DNA of 51,231 nucleotides, taken from positions 1 through 51,231 of the forward strand of contig UNSJ01000010.1 of NCBI GenBank assembly GCA_900548405.1. The letters are read 5' to 3'. Of the stretch, positions 34,014 to 42,210 are shown one piece after another (within the stretch, counting starts at the first letter, position 1; every line of letters starts with the position of its first letter). A model generated the notes under the pieces. That model made no database searches, was not told the origin of the DNA, and worked only from the letters and a program-made list of their open reading frames with translations. The DNA comes from Candidatus Gastranaerophilales bacterium. Its GTDB lineage: Bacteria; Cyanobacteriota; Vampirovibrionia; Gastranaerophilales; Gastranaerophilaceae. The translations under genes and the position numbers were made by a program.

Positions 34014-36350
34014 ATGGCAGAAACAAAAGAGCAGACAAAAAAGAAAACAACTTCAACATCTAAAAAAGAAAAATCATTGGTAATAGTAGAGTCTCCTGCT
34101 AAATCCAAGACTATTAGAAAAATTTTGGGTGACAGCTTCCAGATAGAAGCTAGTTTTGGTCATGTCAGAAATTTGCCGACAAAAGATCCTGCTACACAAA
34201 ATTTAGGGTTTGATATTGAAAATCATTTTGAACCTAAATTTGAAGTTATTCCCGGTAAGCAGGCTGTTGTAAAAAAATTAAACGATATGGCAAAAAAGGT
34301 TGATAAAATTTACCTTGCATCCGACCCCGACCGTGAAGGAGAAGCTATTGCCTGGCATGTGCGCCAAATTTTAAAAGTGCCTGACGATAAAATTTTACGA
34401 ATAGTATTCAACGAAATTACGCCTAAAGCCGTAAAATATTCTGTTGATAACCCTCGCGGAATTGATATGGATATGGTTCAGGCGCAGCAGACAAGACAAA
34501 TTCTTGACAAGCTTGTAGGCTACAAACTCAGCCCTGTTTTATGGAAACAAATCGGTAACAGAAATCTTTCTGCAGGAAGGGTTCAATCTGTTGCACTCCG
34601 TATGATTTGCGAAAGAGAAGAAGAAATTGAAGCATTTGTTCCTCAAGAATACTGGTCCATCCATACTGATTTGGAAAAAGACGGAAAAGTGTTTGAAGCT
34701 GAACTTTCAAAATACAAAGATAAAGCTATTGAAAAAAGTATTAAAAATCAGGAAGAAGCCCAAAAAATAGTTGACTATCTCAAAGAACCTTCAAGAGAAT
34801 TTGAAGTTGCTAAAGTTACTAAAAAGACAATGAAACGCAAACCTACTGCGCCTTTTATAACTTCAACCCTGCAAAGGGCAGCAAGTTCAAAGCTCGGTTT
34901 TGGTGTTCAAAAGACAATGCAGGTAGCTCAAAAACTTTACGAAGGTATGGAAATTGACGGTACTCCTGTCGGTTTGATTACCTATATGAGAACTGACAGT
35001 GTCAGAATTTCAGATGATGCACAGGAAATGGCTAAGGATTATATCTTAAACAATTTTGGTGAAAAGTATTATCCTGAAGCCCCTAATATTTACACAAAAG
35101 GCAAACAGAATGTACAGGATGCCCACGAAGCAATCCGTCCTTCTTATCCTGAAAGAACTCCGGAAAGTATTAAGCAGTATCTGGATAATGACCAGTACAA
35201 ATTATATAAGCTTATTTGGAACAAGTTTATGTCTTCTCAAATGTCTAATGCTGAAATTGCCAATAAATCAATGGAAATTAAAGCAGGAGATTATACGTTA
35301 AAGGCAGGTACAAGCAAAGTTACTTTTGACGGCTTCTTGAAATTATATAATGATGCAGAGGAAGAAGAAAAAGATGCTGATGCAAAAATTCCTGATTTGG
35401 AAAAAGGCGATAAAGTAAATTGTCAAAAAGTTACTCCAAAGCAGCACTTTACACAGCCTCCTCCAAGATATAATGAAGCATCTTTAGTAAAAGCGCTTGA
35501 AGAACACGGAATAGGACGTCCATCTACTTACGCAACGATTATTACCGTTATTCAAACACGTAAGTATGTTGAGAAAAAAGAAAAAGCCCTTCACCCGACG
35601 CTTTTGGGTAGAACTGTTTCCAAACAGCTTGTAGCGCAATTTGCTGATATTATGGATTATAAGTTTACGGCAGGCATGGAAACTAAACTGGATAAAATTG
35701 CAGAAAAAAAAGCTATATGGAATGATGTTTTGCAGGAGTTTTACACTCCTTTTATTGAAGAAGTTAATAAAGCATTGCAAACAGGTGAACGTGTAAGAAT
35801 AGAAAGCAAAATTAAATGTCCGAATTGCGGTAAGCCTATGGTTTTAAGAACCAGTAAGTTCGGAACACAGTTTTTAGGCTGCTCAGGCTATCCTGAATGT
35901 AAGACTATGATGTCACTTAATGCATTATCGGAAGAAACAAGTGAAGAACAGGCAAATGAACAGGAAGTTTGTGAAGAAAAATGTGAAAAATGCGGTTCTG
36001 ATATGGTATTTAAAACAGGTCCTTACGGCAAATATATGGAATGTACAAATGAGGAATGCAAACACAGAAAGCCGTATAGAAAATCAACAGGTGTGAAATG
36101 TCCTAAATGCGGTCAAGGAACTATTGTTGAAAGAAAATCAAAACGCGGAACTGTATTTTACGGGTGTGACAAATATCCTGATTGTGACTTTACTCTTTGG
36201 AATGAGCCTACCGGTGAAGAATGTCCCGAATGTAAATCCCTTTTGGTTAAAAAAGTTCTTAAAAAAGGTACTGTAATTGCCTGCTCTAATATGAAATGCG
36301 GTTATAAAAGAGAGGTTGAACAAGCTGAAACCGAAAACGCAGAAGGCTAA
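34014..36350 (+). CDS. topA: DNA topoisomerase I
   Basis: The type IA topoisomerase has 778 residues. The Toprim domain opens with SLVIVESPAKSKTIRKIL and has the acidic triad in YLASDPDREGEAIAWH. The catalytic tyrosine lies in GLITYMRTDSVRIS (about residue 325), and EEHGIGRPSTYATII follows. The C-terminal part carries four zinc-ribbon units, each with four cysteines (starting at CPNCGKPM, CEKCGSDM, CPKCGQGT and CPECKSLL). It relaxes negative supercoils. The Lys/Thr-rich N-terminal tail (about 18 residues) is an extension. A GGAATTC hairpin lies between dprA and this gene. Confidence 0.97.
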   Translation: MAETKEQTKKKTTSTSKKEKSLVIVESPAKSKTIRKILGDSFQIEASFGHVRNLPTKDPATQNLGFDIENHFEPKFEVIPGKQAVVKKLNDMAKKVDKIYLASDPDREGEAIAWHVRQILKVPDDKILRIVFNEITPKAVKYSVDNPRGIDMDMVQAQQTRQILDKLVGYKLSPVLWKQIGNRNLSAGRVQSVALRMICEREEEIEAFVPQEYWSIHTDLEKDGKVFEAELSKYKDKAIEKSIKNQEEAQKIVDYLKEPSREFEVAKVTKKTMKRKPTAPFITSTLQRAASSKLGFGVQKTMQVAQKLYEGMEIDGTPVGLITYMRTDSVRISDDAQEMAKDYILNNFGEKYYPEAPNIYTKGKQNVQDAHEAIRPSYPERTPESIKQYLDNDQYKLYKLIWNKFMSSQMSNAEIANKSMEIKAGDYTLKAGTSKVTFDGFLKLYNDAEEEEKDADAKIPDLEKGDKVNCQKVTPKQHFTQPPPRYNEASLVKALEEHGIGRPSTYATIITVIQTRKYVEKKEKALHPTLLGRTVSKQLVAQFADIMDYKFTAGMETKLDKIAEKKAIWNDVLQEFYTPFIEEVNKALQTGERVRIESKIKCPNCGKPMVLRTSKFGTQFLGCSGYPECKTMMSLNALSEETSEEQANEQEVCEEKCEKCGSDMVFKTGPYGKYMECTNEECKHRKPYRKSTGVKCPKCGQGTIVERKSKRGTVFYGCDKYPDCDFTLWNEPTGEECPECKSLLVKKVLKKGTVIACSNMKCGYKREVEQAETENAEG

Positions 36351-36379
36351 GCAAAAAATTGCTTAAAAAGGAGGAAAAA

Positions 36380-37564
36380 ATGAATCCTGAATTATATGAA
36401 CGTTATCTTGCAAAAAAAGCTAAAAAACTGGGAATTTCTGTTGAAGAATTAAAAGCTCAAGGCGCTTCTCCGATTGCATCAGAACGTGAGGAAGAAAAAA
36501 AAGAACCTCAATATGTTCAGCAGACTATTCAGGAACATCTTTCCGCAGTGGAACCTGAACAAAATCAGGCATATTCGGGAATGCAGCCGGAAACAGTTAA
36601 GACAGAAGTGCCTTCGTATGTTTTCGGTCCGTCAAGAATGCCTGAAACTCCTTCGCAGCAAAGTCAGTCTTTACAAAATATGCAAAACGTTGAAATTAAA
36701 GATACAAGAGAAAATAAATTTGCACTCATCGGCTATCCTTTGGGGCATTCGCTTTCTCCGATAATCCATCAGGCAGGTTTTAAAAGTTTGGGTATCAATG
36801 CAACTTATGAAATTTTAGAAACTCCTCCTGATACACTTGTTGACAGGGTAAAATATTTAAAAAATCAAAATTATAAAGGATTTAATGTTACTATTCCATT
36901 AAAACTTCCTATTTCATTGTTCGTGAACGAAGTTGATAAATATGCGGATTTGGCGCGTGCGGTTAATACCGTAAAGATAGAAGCTGATAAGACTTTAAAG
37001 GGATATAATACAGATGTTATAGGGTTTAGACGCGCTATTCCCAAAGACATTAATCTTAAAGGTGAAAAGGTCGCAATACTGGGAACAGGCGGGGCTGCTC
37101 ATGCTGCTTGCATTGCGTTAACCGAATGTAATGTTTCTGAAATTGCATTTTTCACAAGGAATATTCCGAATTCAATTGACTTGATGAATTATGTCAGAAG
37201 ACAGTTTCCTGCAATTACTTTTAATGTTTACCAGATAGAAAATATAAGACATTTAGGCGAGTATAAAATGCTTGTAAATACAACCCCGATAGGTATGCTC
37301 GGCAAAGCAGGAGATATGATGCCTGTTGAACCGAAAGCTTTAGAAACTTTAAATAAGGATGCTGTGGTTTATGATGTCATTTATAATCCTAAAAAAACGG
37401 TTTTAATTAAAGAAGCTGAAAAATTGAATTTAAGAACAATAACAGGTTTGGATATGTTGATTTATCAGGCAGCAGCAGCTCAAGAAATTTGGTTTGGCAG
37501 CGGCGTAAACAATGCTAAGCCTGATTTTAAAGATATGAAAATAGCAGCATTAGAGTCGCTATAA
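36380..37564 (+). CDS. aroE: Shikimate dehydrogenase with unusual N-terminal extension
   Basis: The C-terminal part from about residue 112 is AroE. It has FALIGYPLGHSLSPIIHQAGF, FNVTIPLK with the catalytic Lys, AVNTVK, the NADP motif LGTGGAAHAAC, VNTTPIGM, and YDVIYNPKKT with GLDMLIYQAA. It reduces dehydroshikimate to shikimate. The first 111 residues are not part of the enzyme fold: a short helical region (ELYERYLAKKAKKLGISVEE) and then a Gln/Pro/Glu-rich, probably disordered, linker. The ATG at 36380 has AGGAGG upstream, so the extension is translated. It follows topA by 29 bases. Confidence 0.93.
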   Translation: MNPELYERYLAKKAKKLGISVEELKAQGASPIASEREEEKKEPQYVQQTIQEHLSAVEPEQNQAYSGMQPETVKTEVPSYVFGPSRMPETPSQQSQSLQNMQNVEIKDTRENKFALIGYPLGHSLSPIIHQAGFKSLGINATYEILETPPDTLVDRVKYLKNQNYKGFNVTIPLKLPISLFVNEVDKYADLARAVNTVKIEADKTLKGYNTDVIGFRRAIPKDINLKGEKVAILGTGGAAHAACIALTECNVSEIAFFTRNIPNSIDLMNYVRRQFPAITFNVYQIENIRHLGEYKMLVNTTPIGMLGKAGDMMPVEPKALETLNKDAVVYDVIYNPKKTVLIKEAEKLNLRTITGLDMLIYQAAAAQEIWFGSGVNNAKPDFKDMKIAALESL

Positions 37565-37595
37565 AAAGTTAAATAGTATTTAGGAGGGAAAATTA

Positions 37596-38162
37596 ATGAA
37601 CAAATATTTAGCACTGCCACAGATTAAAATGGTTCCATCACAGGCTGTTAATCCTTATATTCAATCTGCAACTGTGGTTTTGAAAGCCGAAAGAGTTGTA
37701 AAAAACGCTTTGAATAAACCTGTTTTATCCGGTTTTAAACTCCCCAAAAAAACGTTTAAAAAATTTAATTTACCGGCTGATACTTTTGAAAAAAAAGTTC
37801 ACAGCAGTGCTCCTAAAAACGTAATTGTAAATAAGATTGAAAGAGTAAATGCTCATGGGGATAAGCAGGCAATGGCATCATACTTTGATAATATTCCGCA
37901 GGCAGATGCTGAAAAACAAGCTGCAAAGATGAAATGGTATGAAGATGTCGCAAAAGAACTTGAATTAAAAGATAGGGCAAAGCAGGCTGAAACTATTGCA
38001 AACTATAATGCTTATGGAGAAGAAGTTAAAAGAAAATCTGAACAAGCAGAAGCAGATAAAGAATTAGAACGCCTTTTACAGGTTCTTGATTATGACGGAA
38101 ACAGCGAACTTAATTTAAGTACTATTAATAGAATTGAAAATTTGATACAAGATAATAAATAA
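37596..38162 (+). CDS. Hypothetical coiled-coil protein
   Basis: This is a 188-residue soluble protein with no recognised domain. The N-terminal third is basic (KLPKKTFKKFNLPADTFEKK). Residues about 105-165 are Ala/Lys/Glu-rich with heptad-like spacing (KQAAKMKWYEDVAKELELKDRAKQAE, then KRKSEQAEADKELERLLQVL), suggesting a coiled coil. There is no signal peptide or membrane segment. AGGAGGG precedes the ATG. It lies 31 bases after aroE and probably ends the lptC-to-aroE transcript at the terminator-like hairpin at 38202. The function is unknown. Confidence 0.7.
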   Translation: MNKYLALPQIKMVPSQAVNPYIQSATVVLKAERVVKNALNKPVLSGFKLPKKTFKKFNLPADTFEKKVHSSAPKNVIVNKIERVNAHGDKQAMASYFDNIPQADAEKQAAKMKWYEDVAKELELKDRAKQAETIANYNAYGEEVKRKSEQAEADKELERLLQVLDYDGNSELNLSTINRIENLIQDNK

Positions 38163-38168
38163 TATAGC

Positions 38169-38197
38169 TTGAAAACTTGTATAAAATTTGTTATAAT
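38169..38197 (+). promoter_or_regulatory. Predicted promoter of prepilin locus C
   Basis: TTGAAA (38169-38174) and a consensus TATAAT (38192-38197) are separated by 17 bases, the same pattern as locus B. Confidence 0.75.
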
Positions 38198-38201
38198 ATT
38201 G

Positions 38202-38226
38202 AAAAAAGGGCAGAAAAGCCTTTTTT
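38202..38226 (+). terminator. Terminator or attenuator hairpin between the locus C promoter and its start codon
   Basis: AAAAAAGG-GC pairs with GC-CTTTTTT, with a T6 tail. It can end the upstream coiled-coil protein transcript. Because it lies just at the predicted locus C transcript start, it could also attenuate the prepilin mRNA. Confidence 0.6.
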
Positions 38227-38269
38227 CATAAGGTCAAGAATATACTTATTATATTGAAAGGAGCAATTT

Positions 38270-39069
38270 ATGCTAAGAATTAGTAAAGATGCTGCTTCGT
38301 CAATTGGAGAAATTATTACAGAGCTCCAATGTGACAATGCACGCAGTTTCGGGGGGGGGGCAGCCTAAAAGCTCCTGACAGTGTTTTATGTCATTGCGCA
38401 TTTACATTGGCTGAGGTTTTAATCACACTCGGTATTTTAGGTGTTGTTGCGGCGTTAACAATTCCGTCACTAATTAATGCCTCTAAAAATCGAGAGCTTC
38501 AATCCGAATTAAACAAGAGCTATTCTGTTATTTTTCAAGCTCTTGAATTTATGAAAGCTGATATTGGCGGAGATGTAATCCCTTCAGATTATCCTGCAAG
38601 ACAGTTTGCGAAGGAATATAAAAATTATTTTAAGTTTATAAAAAATACTTCTGCCAGCGGAATATTATCAGGTACTACAGATGAAGGTGACAGTGCAGAA
38701 AGCCCTTTAAAAGTTTTTAATCAATATAAGACTTACAGCGGCTTGAGCTCATTAAAAACAGATTTTTTTGATGACGGTCAAATACTTTTGCCTGACGGAA
38801 CTTTGTTAATGATTGAAAATAACGGTTGGGGAGGACTATTTATTACTGTTGATATTAACGGTGTAAATAAAAAGCCTAATGTCTGGGGCAGAGATTTATT
38901 TACATTTGAAATTACATCAAAAGGAAAACTTCTGCCTATGGGAGCAGACGGAACAACTTATAGAGATATGAATATATATTGTTCAAAAATTTCGAGCAAC
39001 AGATTAAACGGAATTGCTTGTACTGCTAAAGCCATAAGTGAGGCGGATTATTTTAAAAAGTTATATTGA
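38270..39069 (+). CDS. Prepilin-like protein locus C, frame broken by a G10 tract (OFF by one base)
   Basis: A strong AAAGGAGC ribosome site and ATG 38270 open a frame of 26 further codons reaching ten G at 38351-38360. With ten G it stops at TAA 38366-38368. The prepilin body (FTLAEVLITLGILGVV, then Cys residues and a DINGVNKKPNVWGRDLF loop) is in the next frame and runs to 39069. An eleventh G would fuse the two into one continuous protein with a 44-residue leader containing FGGGGSLKAP ahead of CA-FTLAEVL. In the assembled state the body lacks a proper start; the best internal one is a TTG at 38407 inside the motif. The interpretation as a phase-variable pilin in the OFF state is inference. 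The gene ends immediately before the converging macB permease stop. Confidence 0.8.
38351..38375. repeat. G10 tract with conserved flank, locus C
   Basis: Ten G are followed by CAGCCTAAAAGCTCCTGA. The first 13 bases after the tract are identical to locus B. Confidence 0.85.
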
Positions 39070-40296
39070 TTATTCATATCTTAATGCATCAATAGGGTTA
39101 AGCAATGAAGCTTTATATGCAGGGTAATATCCGAAGATTACCCCGATTGCACCTGAAAAACCGAGTGATAAAAGAATTGAAAACAATGAAACTGATACAC
39201 TCATTACACCTGAAATCTGTACTATCTGGGCACCTGTAATGCCTGTGAATACTCCGATAAGTCCTCCGATTATTGAAAGAAGGAATGATTCAATAAGAAA
39301 CTGTATTCTTATATCAGACGGTTTTGCTCCGATTGCCATTCTGATACCGATTTCTTTGGTACGTTCAGTAACGGATACAAGCATAATATTCATAATACCG
39401 ATACCACCTACGAGAAGCGATACGGATGCAATTGATGCCAGAAGTATTGCAAATGTTTGGACCGTAGATTTCATTTTTTCTTGAAATTCTGCTGAATTTC
39501 GTATTTCAAAATCTTTTACCTGATTTTTACCAATGTGGTGTCTGGCAGTTAGAATTTCTTCTATGTCTTGTTCCGCAGTAGTAACATTTTCAGGATCAGA
39601 GCCTTTTACTACAATCATTGAAACTGTTCCCGGAAAATCAGTTCCGAAAACTTTTTTCTGAGCTGTTGTGATAGGAATAAAGATTAGGTCGTCCTGATCC
39701 ATAGGTCCCATACTTCCTTTTGATTTTAGAGTTCCTATTACCTTAAACGGAACATTACCGACTCTCATAATTTTTCCTATGGGGTCTAAATCACCGAAAA
39801 GTTCAGTGGCAACGGTTGAACCTATTACAGATACTTTTGCCGAATTTTTAATGTCTTCCGGAACAAATCCTCTGCCTGATTCAACTTCGTAATTTTTTAT
39901 ATAAAAGTATTCGGGAGTTGTGCCGTATACAGTAGAAGACCAGTTTTGGTTTCCGAACATTAATTGTTTAGCTTCAGAACTAACAGGTGATACGGCTGAT
40001 ATTCCTCTTGCGTTTTTTTCAATAGCTGCGGCATCTTTTAATGTAAGTGTAGGTCTTGTTCCCATTCCCATTCTGACCCCGCCTGATTTTGCAGATGCGG
40101 AGCGTATTGTTAACAGATTGCTACCCATAGATTCCATATCTTTTTTAACTTTTTCACTTGCGCCTGTTCCAACTGCAAGCATAATGATTACAGCACTTAC
40201 ACCGATAATGATACCCAAACTGGTTAGCATTGAGCGCATTTTATTTATTTTAAGCGAAACAATCGCCATTTTTAAAGTTGATTTGAAATCTATCAT
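39070..40296 (-). CDS. MacB-type ABC transporter permease subunit
   Basis: The 408-residue FtsX-like permease has a first membrane helix near 21-45 (MLTSLGIIIGVSAVIIMLAVGTGA), a long periplasmic MacB_PCD domain (about 46-270), and three helices at the C-terminus (about 280-400). The last three follow the conserved ERTKEIGIRMAIGAKPSDI. In E. coli MacB this unit is fused to the ATPase; here it is a separate gene 10 bases after it. It works with the ATPase, the MacA-like adaptor and the TolC-like channel to drive export of a toxin, peptide or lipid. The substrate is unknown. Confidence 0.93.
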   Translation of the reverse strand: MIDFKSTLKMAIVSLKINKMRSMLTSLGIIIGVSAVIIMLAVGTGASEKVKKDMESMGSNLLTIRSASAKSGGVRMGMGTRPTLTLKDAAAIEKNARGISAVSPVSSEAKQLMFGNQNWSSTVYGTTPEYFYIKNYEVESGRGFVPEDIKNSAKVSVIGSTVATELFGDLDPIGKIMRVGNVPFKVIGTLKSKGSMGPMDQDDLIFIPITTAQKKVFGTDFPGTVSMIVVKGSDPENVTTAEQDIEEILTARHHIGKNQVKDFEIRNSAEFQEKMKSTVQTFAILLASIASVSLLVGGIGIMNIMLVSVTERTKEIGIRMAIGAKPSDIRIQFLIESFLLSIIGGLIGVFTGITGAQIVQISGVMSVSVSLFSILLSLGFSGAIGVIFGYYPAYKASLLNPIDALRYE

Positions 40297-40306
40297 ATTT
40301 AACCTT

Positions 40307-41011
40307 TTAATATGGAATTGTTGTGTGTGCGTTTAATTCATCAGAAATTATATTGCCGTCTTTGAATTTAACTACTCTTTTGCAATACTGTGCAATATCA
40401 GGTTCATGTGTTACAAGTACGATTGTCTTACCCATTTTTTTATTTAAATTTACAAAAAATTCCATAACCTCAATACTTGTTTTTGTATCAAGGTTACCTG
40501 TGGGTTCATCGGCTAAAATTAAAGGAGGATCATTAACAATTGCACGTGCAATCGCAACCCTTTGCTGCTGACCTCCTGACATTTGGTTTGGCATATGATC
40601 TTCTCTGCTTTCAAGACCTACGATTTTTAGAACTTCTTTTGCTCTTATTTTTCTTTCTTCTTCACCGATGCCCTTGTAAATCATAGGAAGTTCAACATTT
40701 TCAAGAGCCGTTGTTCTTGAAATCAGGTTAAAACCCTGAAAAACAAATCCCATCTTTTCATTTCTAACCATAGCCAGGTTATCTGTATCGAGCGAAAGCA
40801 TATCAATTCCGTCAAGATGATAGCTTCCGGAATTTGGTTTATCTAATGTTCCGAGCATATTCATGAAAGTTGATTTGCCTGAACCGGAAGCTCCCATAAT
40901 CGCAACAAATTCTCCTTTTTCAACAGAAAGAGAAACACAATTAAGTGCATTAAAACAGTCATCTCCTGTTTGGTAAGTTTTTATTGCGTTTTTGACTTCA
41001 ATTAAACTCAT
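40307..41011 (-). CDS. MacB/LolD-type ABC transporter ATPase
   Basis: This 234-residue ATPase has Walker A GASGSGKST (about 40-48), the Q loop FQGFNLIS, the signature MSGGQQQRVAIARA, Walker B LILADEPTGNLDT and the H-loop histidine in VLVTHEPDIA. It energises the permease encoded downstream and is a peripheral protein on the cytoplasmic side of the inner membrane. It starts 8 bases after the MacA-like stop. Confidence 0.95.
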   Translation of the reverse strand: MSLIEVKNAIKTYQTGDDCFNALNCVSLSVEKGEFVAIMGASGSGKSTFMNMLGTLDKPNSGSYHLDGIDMLSLDTDNLAMVRNEKMGFVFQGFNLISRTTALENVELPMIYKGIGEEERKIRAKEVLKIVGLESREDHMPNQMSGGQQQRVAIARAIVNDPPLILADEPTGNLDTKTSIEVMEFFVNLNKKMGKTIVLVTHEPDIAQYCKRVVKFKDGNIISDELNAHTTIPY

Positions 41012-41019
41012 TTTATACC

Positions 41020-42210
41020 TTATAATCTTGGCATTGGCGGTCTGCCGCTTTTGCCGTCTTTTTTAGAATTTTTACTTAATTTACTTACTATAACTTTGCT
41101 GCCTTCTGATATTGCATCAGATATAATTTCTGTTGAAGAATCATCATTTGCGCCTGTTTTTATATCAATACGTTTAGGCTTGTTGTTGTCTAAAATCCAT
41201 ATACCCTGATTTTTGTATTTAGGACCGTTAATGTCAGGTGTAAATTTTAATGCCATATTCGGTACACAAAGCACGTCTTCGCTTTTGCTGGTAATTATTG
41301 AAACATTTGCAGTCATACCCGGTTTAAGTTTTAAATCTTCGTTATTTACTTCAACAATAACTGTATAGGTTACAACGTTTGAAACAGTAGTGGGCGAAAG
41401 CCTTACCTGAGTGACTTTTCCTCTAAACTCGCTGTCAGGGTATCCGTCGAGTGTATAAACAACATCTTGAGCTTCTCTCACTTTGCCGATATCAGCTTCT
41501 GAAACGCTTACTTCTATCTGCATTTTGGTTAAGTCCTGCGCAATAGTGAAAAGTTCAGGAGCCTGAAAGCTTGCGGCTACCGGCTGTCCTAAGTCGATTT
41601 CTCTTGAAATTACAGTTCCGTCAACCGGCGCAATAATTTTTGTATAGCTTAAGTTTGTCAAAGCCGTTTTCAGGGATGCCTGATATTGATTAATCTGTGC
41701 TCTTGCAGCATTTATTTGAGCCAGGTCGGATTTGTATGTGCTGTATTTTTCGTCAAGCTCGCTTTTTGCAACAAAGTTTTTTGCATAAAGATTTTTATAC
41801 CTCTTATATTGCTGTTCATCGTAAGCTGTTACAGCTTGCAGCTTAGCAAGGTTTGCCTGTGCATTGTTAATCTGTGCCTGATTCTGTTGAACTGTTGCCT
41901 CAAAGTTTGCAGGGTCAATTTGTGCTAAAAGCTGCCCCTTTTTAACTTCTGAGTTAAAATCTACATATATGGCTTTAATTAGCCCTGATACTGTTGAACC
42001 TACGCTGACCGTATTTACAGGATTAATGGTTCCGGATGCTTCTACAAATTGAGTAATAGTACATCTTTCAACGTCTTTAGTTTCGTATCTTATCTGTTTG
42101 CTGCCCGCAAAGCCTATTATACCGATTGTGACAACAGCTGCTATTGTTATTCCTGCTGCCAAATATCTTTTTTTTATTTTTAAATTTTTCAGATTTTCTA
42201 ATTTTATCAT
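41020..42210 (-). CDS. MacA-like periplasmic adaptor (HlyD family)
   Basis: The 396-residue protein has an N-terminal membrane anchor (about 16-34), a biotinyl-lipoyl half-motif (GTINPVNTVSVGSTVSGLIKAI), and a coiled-coil hairpin (about 95-185, rich in QAQINNAQANLAKLQ and ARAQINQYQASLKTAL). The second lipoyl half, IIAPVDGTVISREIDLGQPV, and a beta-barrel follow. It links the inner-membrane MacB units to an outer-membrane TolC-like channel. Its start shares a base with the TolC-like stop (TAATG), so the two are coupled. Confidence 0.94.
   Translation of the reverse strand: MIKLENLKNLKIKKRYLAAGITIAAVVTIGIIGFAGSKQIRYETKDVERCTITQFVEASGTINPVNTVSVGSTVSGLIKAIYVDFNSEVKKGQLLAQIDPANFEATVQQNQAQINNAQANLAKLQAVTAYDEQQYKRYKNLYAKNFVAKSELDEKYSTYKSDLAQINAARAQINQYQASLKTALTNLSYTKIIAPVDGTVISREIDLGQPVAASFQAPELFTIAQDLTKMQIEVSVSEADIGKVREAQDVVYTLDGYPDSEFRGKVTQVRLSPTTVSNVVTYTVIVEVNNEDLKLKPGMTANVSIITSKSEDVLCVPNMALKFTPDINGPKYKNQGIWILDNNKPKRIDIKTGANDDSSTEIISDAISEGSKVIVSKLSKNSKKDGKSGRPPMPRL

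Noticed and set aside
38351..38360. G10 tracts as plain sequencing errors
   Set aside because: Homopolymer miscalls are possible. However, three loci have the tract in the same place, with conserved flanks and upstream starts in the linked frame, so tract biology is the better explanation. Read-level data are needed to settle the exact lengths.
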